DNA of 64,000 bases from Limnomonas spitsbergensis (taxonomy: Eukaryota; Chlorophyta; Chlorophyceae; Chlamydomonadales). Positions 45,124-57,100 of this stretch are shown here, piece after piece. The position numbers and the translations under genes are program-made. Positions within the stretch are counted from its first letter, which is position 1. Every line of letters starts with the position of its first letter. The stretch lies in assembly GCA_037349105.1 (NCBI GenBank), contig JAYJMM010000041.1, forward strand, positions 5,206,501 through 5,270,500. The letters run 5' to 3'. The notes beneath the pieces were generated by a model. That model was not told the origin of the DNA, ran no database searches, and saw nothing but the letters and a program-made list of their open reading frames with translations.

Positions 45124-45835
45124 ATGGCTATGCAGGAAAGTCGTGATTTGACGAAGGCTGGCACTTCATTTTGTTGGGCTGGCTTTCTGTCTTCGATATT
45201 GATGACTTTGGGTATTGATTTATTGACTGCTTCAGCCAATACCTCTTTAGATATTGAGGTCATTCTGAATTCAGCTAGGGATCTGTGGCTTTCCAAAATT
45301 TCCAGGGATATGCCACATACGGCTTTGTCATTACGTGATACTCCTGACTCAGAACGCTCGGGGTTCAAGTTGTTGACGTTCTCTAAGTGGTTCCAGATTA
45401 AGCGTGATGTGAATGAGACTTTCTGGTACAATTTGAGCAAGCCTGATATTATTTTCGCTGAAGCCCGGTATCGGATGGGGTCGCACTGGCTGAATGTTGA
45501 GACGACGGGGCGTTTTGACTTTTGAGAAACCTTGTGTGCCTCGTAGCGAGAGGATTTGTAGATGTTGCAATCTTAAATGTCGGGAGGATGAGCTTCACAT
45601 GATTTACTGCCCATTCTACACAGATCTTGGTTTTCAATTTAACCTTACTTTCCATAATTTCCTAGAGGACGAGGATGAGGCCATGAAACGGTACACAAAT
45701 GGAGTGTGGGGCAAACTAAATGCAGAGGTTTCTGCATCTGTGTTCTGGAAAAAATTTGGCTCTTTCACCTTTCAGTGTATAATGAAAAGAGAGAATAATC
45801 TCAAAAGTTTGCCAAATCTCCCGTCTCCCCTTTAA
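45124..45835 (+). pseudogene. LINE (non-LTR retrotransposon) ORF2 C-terminus, frameshifted
   Basis: Two overlapping frames form one protein tail. The first (45124-45525) ends ARYRMGSHWLNVE, the typical RFRLGSH-NVETGR block before the zinc knuckle of L1-like ORF2. The second (45494-45835) supplies RICRCCNLKCREDELHMIYC with PFYTDL, the Cys/His knuckle, and runs to a TAA after LPSPL. A frameshift at about 45500-45530 separates them. The reverse transcriptase and endonuclease domains are absent, so this is a 5'-truncated, dead copy. It is followed by the same 3' sequence found at 11.9-12.2 kb. Confidence 0.8.
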
Positions 45836-46090
45836 TTCTCTAGGCGGTGCTCAATCGATCTCTTTTGCACCCACGTCATGTTTTATGGCTGGAGCTTATC
45901 TTCTGCACTACGGTATGGGGTTCATTTCCACGCCACTGTTCTTGGTTGTGTGCTAGTTGCTTGCCCAGGGGGGTCAATGGTTTTCGCTTCTGTCCTAGTG
46001 TATCAAGTGCCTGTACCGGTTTACGGGCACATGTCCTATGCATCAAATGTGCTCTGATGGACTGTAAAAACTTCTCATCTGTGTTTGACA
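45836..46090 (+). mobile_element. LINE 3' region
   Basis: Shares CTCTAGGCGGTGCTCAATCG, TGTTTTATGGCTGG and the GTGTGCTAGTTGCTTGCCCA block with 11970-12110. It ends near GACTGTAAAAACTTC at 46060-46074. Confidence 0.65.
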
Positions 46091-46681
46091 GAAATGCAGG
46101 TTTTTCTGGGTTCCGGAGGCGCGAGGGTGGGTTGGTTGTCAGCCAGAGGTAGGTTGAATTTTTTTCATGATGGGGATTGGGAATCGTGCCTCTTTTCTGA
46201 CCTCACCCTCGCCTGAAACTGCCATACCATACCTTTCTTTTCCTGTGTAGGATGCTGCTAGTTTATTTTCATGCTGCTCCAAGGAAGCAGATCCCCTTCC
46301 CTGTTACTGTATAGCAGAATTGCCAAATGGTATGGGCCCGGGAGAAATGGAGCCTCCAAAGAAGCAGGAGAGTTGGAAAGGTTGGGGCCTGGGAATGACC
46401 TGTTGGGGCTTGTACCGTCACGTGGAGTGTAGATCTTGGTATAGATCAGACTTGAATCAGAGATTTCGGGGCGAGCTAAGACCACAGATCCTGCCGGTCT
46501 CGTCAGTTTTCTCGTCATGAAAGCAAGCATTTCAATAAGGAACAGCGCGGTGAGCCTAACGCCTAGGACTGGATACTTACGGTATATTGGGATCGCGTAT
46601 CGACCCCTCCTCGATCCTGCCAAATCTGAACCTCTCCAGACCCTTGTGGGATAAAAGAACCATCAACGCGAGATAAATAAC
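46091..46681. other. Upstream spacer of the cysteine synthase gene
   Basis: No gene is supported. If the first exon really starts at the acceptor-like CATTCGCAG (46733-46741), a further 5' exon should lie here, but none is recognisable. Confidence 0.3.
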
Positions 46682-49600
46682 ATGCGACATTGGCATGTGC
46701 AAAATCGTCATTCCGAAGACAATGTTTGTGTTCATTCGCAGGCCCGGTCGGGTCAGAGGCCAGCTTTGCCAGCTCGCTTGCGGGCTCTGACTGTGAGGTC
46801 CCAGGCCCAGGCTGCTGCTCCGTCAGCTGCAGCTCCTGCACAGCATGTGGGAATCGCGCCAGACATCACCAAGCTTGTTGGCAATACGCCAATGGTATAC
46901 ATCAGCCGCGTCGTTGGCAAGGTGCGCGCTTAAAGAGTGGCGGTTGGGGCGACTCCCTGGTTCGCATGGCCAAGAACGGACGACCATATCGAGTTAGGTT
47001 GTTGGATTGAGTGCTGTAACTGCGTTGCGCGCCTGGCCAAGTGGCGTGCAACAATTTCACAACTTATGGGACAGGGCAAAATAGGAGTTGGAAGTGCAGT
47101 CCAGTGTGCAGAAAACTGCTTTTATGTAGATGTTTTCACTGCCAGCGACACTGTAAAAATCCAGAAATCCAGAAATCTTTAACCGCGTAGTTGGCAGTGT
47201 CTTTTTAACCTATGCTTCACGAGGAGCCCCCAGAATCCTGAGCGCGTCGTGTCCTACGTGCCAGCTGCTCCGCCCTCATGCATGGGTGCCCAAACTGCCT
47301 AGGTGCCCGTCAGAGCTTGAAAAACAACAACATCTTGCAGAGGTAATACTAATTCTGCAGGAGTTCATGAACATGGCATGAGATGTAGACTTGGACACCA
47401 GGGTCAGACACACACACACGTTTGGATTGGGCTCCTCTTAAAAACCACACATGCCCAGATTCACCGACTGGTGGGCAACAGCAGACTGTGAGGCCGCTTG
47501 TTCACGAAGACTGTACATAAAAGAGATAAAGATGTCATGCTTGCACATACCGGTATGTAAGCATTGCTTGGGTTCGACTTCTGGACCATGCGCTGGGCCA
47601 TAACTTCTGCAGGCAGGCAGCAAGAAGCTGAGGTGGGAGGAACTGCTCATCTTTGGTCAGGCCAACCTCACTAAACCTGGATAAAGCAATGACCATGCAT
47701 GCCCCCCATGTCATATCACACCTCCCTCTCTACTCCTGCTTTCACCCTCTGTACCCCTTCTCTACTCCTGCTTTCACACCTCTCTACTTCCCTCCAGCTT
47801 TCACCCTCAGTCCGCTGCCTTGTCCGCTTCCCCCCTCCACCTGTCCACCGCTGCTTCCCTGTCCACCTCAACATGCTTTTGCACCCCTGTCCGCTTCTCT
47901 CCTCCACCTGATCCTCCTCCCCCTCTACTCCCCTCCTCCTGCTTTCGCCCTCTGTCCGCTTCTCCTCTCCACCTGATCCTCCCCCCCCCCCCCCCCCCTC
48001 CCCCCTCTACTCCTCTCCTCCTGCTTCGGCCCTCTGTCCTCTTCCCCGCTCTCTCCCCCCCTTCACCTGTCCACCACCTGTCCACGGTCCACCTCTGATT
48101 CCCTGTCGCCCTCCACATACTTTCCCCTCCATCTACCTCCCCCTTCCCCTCTACTCCTCTCCTCCTGCTTCCCCCCTCTGTCCTCTTCCTTGTTTTCTCC
48201 CCCCTTCACCTGTCCACCACCTGTCCACGGTCCACCTCTGCCTCCCTGTCGCCCTCCACATGCTTTCCCCTCTGTCTGCCTCCTCCCTGCCCCCTCCACC
48301 TGATCACCCCCTCCTCTAATTCCCTCCTCTACCTGTTTGCGCCCTCTGTCCGCTTTTTTGCTTGCTCCTTCCCTCGTCATGTCCACCTCTGCTTCCCTGT
48401 CCACCTCAACATGATTTTCCTCTGTCTACCTTCCCCCCCCCCCTCCACCTGATCACCCCCCTATTTTAATTCCCTCCTCTACCTGCTTTCGCCCTCTGTC
48501 CGCTTTCCTGTTTACCCCCCCCTCGACCTGTCAACCACATGTCCGCCTATGCTTCCCTGCCCACCTCAACATGCTTTCCCCTGTCTCCCCCCTCCCCCCT
48601 CCACTTGATCACCCCCCTCCTCTAATTCCCTCCTCCACCTGCTTTTGCCCTCTGTCCGCTTCCCCCCTCCACCTGATCACCCCCCTCCTCTAATTCCCTC
48701 CTCCACCTGCTTTTGCCCTCTGTCCGCTTCCCCCCTCCACCTGATCACCCCCCTCCTCTAATTCCCTCCTCCACCTGCTTTTGCCCTCTGTCCGCTTCCC
48801 CCCTCCACCTGATCACCACCCTCCTCTAATTCCCTCCTCCACCTGCTTTTGCCCTCTGTCCGCTTCCCCCCTCCACCTGATCACCCCCCTCCTCTAATTC
48901 CCTCCTCCACCTGCTTTCGCTCTCCGTCCGCTTCCCCTTTCCACCTGGGATCCAGTCAGTGGCCAAGATCGCAGCCAAGCTTGAGATCATGGAGCCCTCG
49001 TGCAGCGTCAAGGTGGGAGCGGCTATCGCAGCAAGCTTGTCTGACTGTATGTCTGTCTGTTTGTTTTAAACTAAGAAAGCTAGTCCTGCTAAACATAAAT
49101 GATAAATTGAGATCATGGGGCTCTCTTGCAGCGTCCAGGTGTGAGCGGCTATGACAACAAGTTGGTCTGTTTGATACATGCAGAATTGACATCATGGGGC
49201 CCTCTTGCAGCGCAGAACCCTATGCCCACTTTTAAGGTGGGGGTAGGTACCTCTACCCTGGAATCCCCTCTTGCTTCGGCTCCTACGTTGGCCGTGGCAG
49301 GACCGCATCAGTTGCAGCATGATATAGCCTGCACTCTTAACCATTTGCTGTCCACCTTAAATCATGGCAGCATGGTCATAAACCCTGAACCCTAAACCAC
49401 GGCAGCATGATCCTAAACCCTAAACCCTGAACCTTCAATCTTAAACTGGGACCGTAGCAGGCTCAGCATGATGGTTAAACCGGAAACCCTAATCTATGAC
49501 CGCATCGGTGGATGAACGTTCCCATTCATATCCATTCATACCCATACAAACCCATTCATCTCAAACCCTTCACCCCAACGCCCTAATAAACAAACTTATC

Positions 49601-52600
49601 CCGTGACCCTGAACCCTGAACACTTACCCACAACCCTTCATACAGTGCTCCCTCGATTTCAAACCCTAAACCCTTCACTCACAACCCTTCACTTCACCAA
49701 AACCTTCCCTTCCATTGGAACCCTACACCCTCGACTAGGACAGCGTGAGTCATTGTTTCATCCAGGGGTTTCATCATGAAGGAGTAGCAGCTGAGCCTGA
49801 CTCAGACCCTAACCTCACACCCTGCACTGTTCACCAGGACAGCATCGGTAAAAGCTTGATCATGGATGCTGAGAGCGGGGCCTGATTGAAACCCTTGGCC
49901 TACACCCTTAACTCATAACTGTTAGCTATGACCGCATCGGTAAAGGCATGAATATGGATGCTATGCAGGGGGGCCTGATTCAACCCCTAACCCTACACCC
50001 TACACCCTTAACTCCTATCTGTGAGCCAGGACCGTATCGGCAAGAGCATGATCATGGACGCCGAGCAGGGGGGCTTGATTGAAACCCTACGCCTACACCC
50101 TTTACCCCAACTGTGAGCTAGGACCGCGTCGGCAAGAGCATGATCATGGATGCTGAGCAGCGGAGCCTGCTTGAAAACCTAACCCTACACCCTCAACCTG
50201 TAACTGTGAGCTAGGACAGCATGATCATGGACGCCGAGCAGCGGGGCTTAATTGAAACCCTTAACCTGAATCCTTTACCCCTAACTGTTAACCAGGACCG
50301 CATCGGCAAGAGCATGATCATGGATGCTGAGCAGCGGGGCCTCATCACCCCAGGGGTTACTACGCTGGTGGAGCCCACCAGTGGAAACACCGGCATTGGC
50401 CTGGCCTTCATTGCGGCTGCCAAGGTGCGGGGGGGAAGGGTGTCGGGTTGAGGGTTTAGGGTTTATGGGGGACTTCTTTCTCATTTCCACCTGGGCTTTA
50501 CTTGTGTGACTCTCTATTGCCTGGTGGAGCCCACAAGTGGAAATACCAGCATTGGCCTGGCAAGCACCGCGGGTACATGGAAGTGAGGGGGGGGGCGGGA
50601 ACTTCCTTCTCATCGGACTTCAGGACGTTTCTCCTGTAAATCCTCAATTGTCTCGTTGGGCCCACTAGTGGAAACACCAGCATCGGCCAGGCAATCATCG
50701 CGGCTACCAAGGTGAGGGTGGGTGGGTGGGATTGGTACCTTCTTTTTGGACACCTGTACCTTGCTTTTGTGACTCCTCAAGTGCCTGGTTGAGCCCACCA
50801 GTGGACGTTGGCATAGTCTTCATTGTGGCTGCCAAGGTGAAGGGGGGAGGTGGGACGGGTACCTTCTTTTTGGACACCTGGACCTTGCTTTTGTGACTCC
50901 TCAAGTGCCTGGTTGAGCCCACCAGTGGATGCGGCATAGTCTTCATCGCGGCTGCCAAGGTGAAGGGGGGAGGTGGGACGGGTACCTTCTTTATGGACAC
51001 CTGGACCTTGCTTTTGTGACTCCTCAAGTGCCTGGTTGAGCCCACTAGTGGACATTGGCATTGGTCTGACCTTCATCGCGACTGCCGAGGTGAAGGGGGG
51101 GGGGGGCACTTATTTATAGTTGCACAGTTGTACACCTGGAACTTCATTTTCTGTTGAGCCCACCAGTGGAAGCTCAGCATCGGCCTGGCAATCATCGCGG
51201 CTACTCAAAGGGGGTGGGTGAGGGCGGGCGCTCATTCCTTTTTTTGACACCTGGACTTCAATCCTGTGTCCCTCTAGTGCCTAGCTGAGCCTACCAGTGG
51301 AATCACTGGCTTTCGCCTGACCAAGGTGAGAGGGGGCAAATGCTTCCTTTTTTTGGACTTCAGGACCTTTCTTTCAATCTTTTGTGACGCCTGCATTGCC
51401 TGGTTGGGCACACAAGTGGAAATACTGGCATTAGCCTAGCCTTCCTTACAGCTGCTCACAAGTGTTGGGTCGCGGGAGGGGAGGGGAAACACGGCTTTTA
51501 GCACACTATTATCACACTATTATCACACTATTTGAGTCTAGGGCATGTAGCGTTGCTGCATTGATCAAACAGGCTGTTGCAGTTTGCTCATGATCTTTTT
51601 TTTCCACTTCGCCTTCGATGGGCAGCTTCATGTGTTTTCATCTCAAATGCTCCGGCGGCTTGCTTGCTGCTTTTCTTTTCAGGGTGACTAGCCCACCTCG
51701 AACATGCCTGGGTCCATGCCGATAGACAGCCTTCGATGGGCAGCAAGCCCTCAACCCTCAACCCTTAACCCTCAACCCTCAACCCTATATGGTTGTACCA
51801 ATAATCCTCCTCCTCCTCCTCTTCCTGCTGGTTGCTCCTCCTCCTTAAAATGTCCTGGAGATCTTGATTACCTGTCATTATCTGATGCTGTTCCACGTTG
51901 AAGAGTTCTTATATGTTTTTCTGTCTGCTTCATATGCTTATAAGGGATACAAGCTTGTCTTGACCCTGCCCTCTTCTCTCGTCCTCTTTTAGGGGTACAA
52001 GCTTATATTGACCATGCCCGCGTCCATGTCAATGGAGAGGCGCGTCCTGCTCAAGGCCTTTGGAGCTGAACTGGTCCTCACAGGTAGGGGGCAGGCGGGC
52101 AGGCGGTCGGGTAGGCAGGGATACATGGCGATCGGAAGCGAAGAGGTCAAGGCTTTTGGAATCGAACCGCTCCTCTGATTTAGGTGGCAGGCAGGCAGGC
52201 AGGCAGGCGGGTGGTCAGGGATGCATGGCGATGGGGAGAAGAGTTTTGCCAGGGGCTTTTGGAATTGAACCGCCCCTCTGATTTAGGTGGCAGGCAGGCA
52301 GGCAGGCAGGCAGGCGGGTGGTCAGGGATGCATGGCGATGGGGAGAGGAGTTTTGCCAGGGGCTTTTGGAATTGAACCGCCCCTCTGATTTAGGTGGCAG
52401 GCAGGCAGGCAGGCAGGCGGGTGGTCAGGGATGCATGGCGATGGGGAGAGGAGTTTTGCTGGGGCTTTTGTAATTGAACCGCCCCTCTGATTTAGGTGGC
52501 AGGCAGGCAGGCAGGCGGGTGGTCAGGGATGCATGGCGATGGGGAGAGGAGTTTTGCTGGGGGCTTTCGGATTTGAACCGCCCCTCTGATTTAGGTGGCA

Positions 52601-54126
52601 GGCAGGCAGGCAGGCGAGTGGTCAGGGATGCATGGGGATGGGGAGAGGAGTTCTGCCGGGGCTTTTGGAATTGAACCGTTCCTCTCAGGTAGGCGGCAGG
52701 CTGGCAGTCAGGCAGTCAGGCAGGCGGGCGGGCTGTTCCGCAGGTGCGTCATGGCAGGAATGCATGGCGATGGGACAGCGTTTACTACCGGAGGCATTTT
52801 TAATCTATCTGGTTCTGATACATGGGTGGCAGATAGGCAGACGGGTTGATGGAGAGATGAGCTCTGCTGTTCATGCAATTGAAATTGATCTGGTTTGACC
52901 GGTGGTGGCAAGCAGGTGGGCATGCGGCTAGCAGGCTGGCTGCAGGTGGTCAAGTGGGCAGGCAGGTGGGCAGAGGGGCACGCAGCGTGCAGGCAGATGG
53001 GGCGGAGGGTGGGCATGGTAGGCAGTCAGACAGGAGGGCATGCATCAGGCAGGCAGGTGGGTTGGCAGGACAAGCAGGGGGGTAGGTGGGCAGGCAGGTG
53101 GGTTGGCAGGACAGGCATAGGGGGCAGGCAGGCAGGCAGGTTTGTCGGGCAGGCAGGGTTGGCAGGCAGGCAGGTTTGGTGGGCAGGCAGGTTTGGTGGG
53201 CAGGCAGGTTTGGCAGGCAGGCAGGCAGGTTTGACAGGCAGGCAGGTTTGGCAGGCAGGCAGGTTTAGCAGGCAGGCAGGTTTGGCAGTCAGGCAGGTTT
53301 GGCAGTCAGGCAGGTTTGGCAGTCAGGCAGGTTGGGCAGGCAGGCAGGTTTGGCGGGCAGGCGGGCAGCCAGGTTTGGCGGGCAGGCAGGTTTGGCAGGC
53401 AGGCAGGTTTGGCAGGCAGGCGGACAGGCAGGTTTGGCGGGCAGGCAGGTTTGGCAGGCAGGTTTGGCGGGCAGGCCGTCAGGTAGGTTTGGCAGGCAGG
53501 CAGGCAGGTTTGGCGGGCAGGCCGTCAGGCAGGTTTGGCAGGCAGGTTTGGCGGGCAGGCCGTCAGGCAGATTTGGCGGGCAGGCCGACTGGCAGGTTTG
53601 GCAGGCAGGTTTGGCAGGCAGGCAGGCAGGTTTGGCGGGCTGGCGGGCAGGCAAGTTTTGCGGGCAGGCAGGTTTGGCAGGCAGGCAGGTTTGGCAGGCA
53701 GGCGGGCAGGTTTGGCGGGCAGGCAGGTTTGGCAGGCAGGCGGGCAGGTTTGGGGGGCAGGCGGACAGGCAGGTTTGGCAGGCAGGCAGGCAGGTTGGCG
53801 GGCAGGCCGTCAGGCAGACAGTTAGGAAGGTATGGCAGGCAGACGGGCAGGCAGACATGCTAGCATGTAGGCATGCAGGAGAGCAGGCAGGCGGATGGGT
53901 TGGCAGGCAGGCAGGAGCCTCCTACCAGAAAAGGGCAAATTCCAGCCCGCCCTGCCGGCAAGGCCGTACTTGAGACAATGGCATGAGCCATGCGCCTTGC
54001 TGAAAATGCTCGTTCTGCACATACATACACAAGCTCGCACATATGCACACACAGAACCACACTTGAATACACACGCGCAAGTGCTCGTATTCGCTTAAAC
54101 AATAATGCACACACAAAAAGATGCAG

Positions 54127-54176
<50 letters not shown>

Positions 54177-57100
54177 AACAAGCATCCTGCCCACCGTGCC
54201 GCAGATCCCGCCAAAGGCATGAGAGGCGCCGTTGACAAGGCCAAGGAGCTCGCTGACAAGACGCCTGGGGCGTACATCCTGCAACAGTTTGAAAACCCAG
54301 CCAACCCTGCCGTGCATCGAGCCACAACAGGTGTGTGGCAGATGCGTGTAGGGCTGAAGTGACAAAGTAACACAAGATGACTAGCGGGTAGACCCTAAAA
54401 CCCCTGAATCCTGTCAGTCACAAAATTGTGGCTTTTGTGGCGCAGGTGGCGCCATCACTTGCGTGAATCACGAGTTCAGGTTAAGGGCTTAGGGTTTAGG
54501 GCACCATCACTTGCTCGGGGGAGTAGCACAGAGCACCCCGCCTCGCCCTTCCCCCTTGGTCTCCATAGCTTGTTTGCCACTGCCTGCCAGGCCCCGAGAT
54601 ATGGCGGGACACTGCAGGCCAGGTGGATTTTGTGGTGGCGGGCGTAGGCACCGGCGGGACCATTACTGGCGTGGGGGAGTACCTGAAGCAAATGAACCCC
54701 AACATCAAGATGATAGCTGTGGAGCCGTCTGAAAGTCCCGTGCTGTCTGGGGGTAAGGTAAGGAGGGAAGCATGGGGCAGGTGGAGGGAGGGGGGAGGGG
54801 GGGCATGGGCGGAACCATTACTGGCGTGGGGAGTACCTGAAGCAAATGAACCCCAACATCAAGATGAAAGCCGTGGAGCCGTCTGAAAGTCCCGTTCTGT
54901 CTGAGGGAAGGTAAGGAAGGAAGCATGGGGCAGGTGGAGGGGGGGGGCACGGGCGGAATTATTGCTGGCGTGGGGAGTACCTGAAGCAAATGAACCTTAA
55001 CATCAAGATGATAGCAGTAGAGCTGTCTGAAAGTCCCGTGCTGTCTGGGGGTAAGGTAAGGAGGGAAGCATGGGGCAGGTGGAGGGGGGGGGGGGGGGGG
55101 AGGGAGGGGGGGGGCACGGGTGGGACCATTTCTGGCCGTACCTAATGCAAATGTACGATCGTGTAATGTAAGACAGTATGTTCTGCATTGGAGCAGTAAC
55201 AGTCTGACTGAAGAATCGCAAATTATCATGGCAATATAATGAGGCCGAGCGTGACGACTCAAAACCATGAATTGCTTCACCCTGAAAACACCTTCACGTT
55301 TTGGTCAGTTGCACCAAGAGTCGTTTACCCTTTGATGTGTGCACGTGCCTCTGGTTTATGAAATGGAAGAAGTGGATTTTGTTAATCCCTAGATCTGATT
55401 TGCTTTCTACGGGTATGAATGACTTTCAATTCTGTCCTCAGGCCCACATTTTTACCTTAATCTTGATTGTCTACTGAAAAATGGTGATAATGATCAATCC
55501 GTGTTTTCAATCAAACACTAGCGTCCATGTTATCAAAATTTACATGTCACTGCTCATTTATCGAATTTAGCAGTCATTACTCAATTCATCGAAATTAAGT
55601 GTAACTGTTAATTTCTCGAAATTTAGCTGTCACTGATAATTTTCTTGAAATTTAGCTGTCACTGCTCATTTACCTAAATTGGGATGTCACTGCCCATGTA
55701 TCGAAATTGGGCTGTCACTAAAAGGCCTGCCACTTGGGGGGTCAGACGACTTCCCCGATAGCCACAGTCGACTGTTGGGATGGGTTTTTCCCCCGCGAAA
55801 AGTTTCACTGGCGTCTAGGACTTCGGCTTTTTAATACGGAGGGACAGTTCACTTTTTTTCTGTGGAACTTTTGGCGGGGAGAGGCTTTGTCCCGGCCGAA
55901 AACCCTTGTTTGGGGGGGCTCGTCCGACCCCCAAAGTGACAGGCCCCCTCTTTCACAACTAATTTTACGAGATTGGGCTGTCACTGCTCAATTGATCGAA
56001 ATGGAGCGGTCACTGCTCATTCGGCACATGTGCGTCATTTATTATCAATGCATGCTTCCGCCCCAAACAATCGTTATTATGAGGGAAGACATAGTCCATC
56101 CATTAACTGTAAAATGCTGAAATGCTATGCAGCCCGGCCCCCACAAGATCCAGGGAATAGGCGCCGGCTTTGTTCCGGGCGTGCTGAACACCAAGATCAT
56201 CGACGAAATCATTAAGGTGGGAATCTCGAAACATTGAACTCCGGTTTCACAGCAGTGGATGCTTCTGCTACAATTCAGCTGCAATTCAGGTACGATTCAG
56301 CTACAAAACTGTCCGCATTTGGGGTGGTCTAACGCAGCAAGCTGTGCTGCCTAAGCCCCTGGCAAGAGGCCGGTCTGGATGTTGTGCGCCCATCCGCCCC
56401 ATGATGGCTGTCCGCACAGATGAGGAATTCAAAGCGGGTCAGAAGTCTTTCCTGTGCGGCTGAGGCCCAGAGACCCCCCCCCCCCTCCCCGCTCCCTCCC
56501 TATGCACACTCCCTAACCAGAGACCCACCTGCCCCTAACTTTATACCTGACCCGCAACCCAGCAAGCAACTAGTGATAACAATTTTGATGCGTCTTTTCT
56601 CTCACGGTAACGGCGCGGATATGGCTTCGGCCCAGGCTGTGCAGTTTCCTTACTCTCACGCCCCCCACGTAGCTTTCCTTCTTTCTGATGATGAGTGGGG
56701 CCTTGCAGTGTGTTTCTTCCGCATTCTCTCCCTCGCCAGAGACACAGACCTCTAACATATTGACAGACATGGCAATGGGTGATGTGGGGGTGCAGACAGA
56801 CCTCGCCGGCCCATCCCTGGGCATGCAAGGAAGCATCCACGCGTCCCGCCCGCTGCCTGCCCCCGAGTACATCTCATCTACTTAACCAGGCATGTGATGT
56901 GCATGTGCGAGTTGACAGGCCTCTGATCCCCGACCCTAACCCTGACCTTTCTCGTAACCAAAGCTCAGAAACCTTACCAGATATGGCCATATGACATGCG
57001 ACGTGTAGGTACCAGGAGACGACGCAGTGACAATGGCCCGGCGTCTAGCGGTTGAGGAGGGACTGTTCTGCGGCATTTCTTCTGGTGAGTGACCGAAAGA

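Noticed and set aside
47716..48404. Arg/Gly-rich minus-strand ORFs
   Set aside because: Reverse reading of the polypyrimidine minisatellite in the first cysteine synthase intron.
52895..53973. 322-codon and 224-codon Arg/Gly/Gln ORFs, and 189 codons on the reverse strand
   Set aside because: Pure translations of the GGCAGGCAGGTTTGGC satellite.
53860..54375. 171-codon minus-strand ORF with VCVCVCVCV run
   Set aside because: It reads through the (CA)n tract and is antisense to the real exon at 54205-54330.
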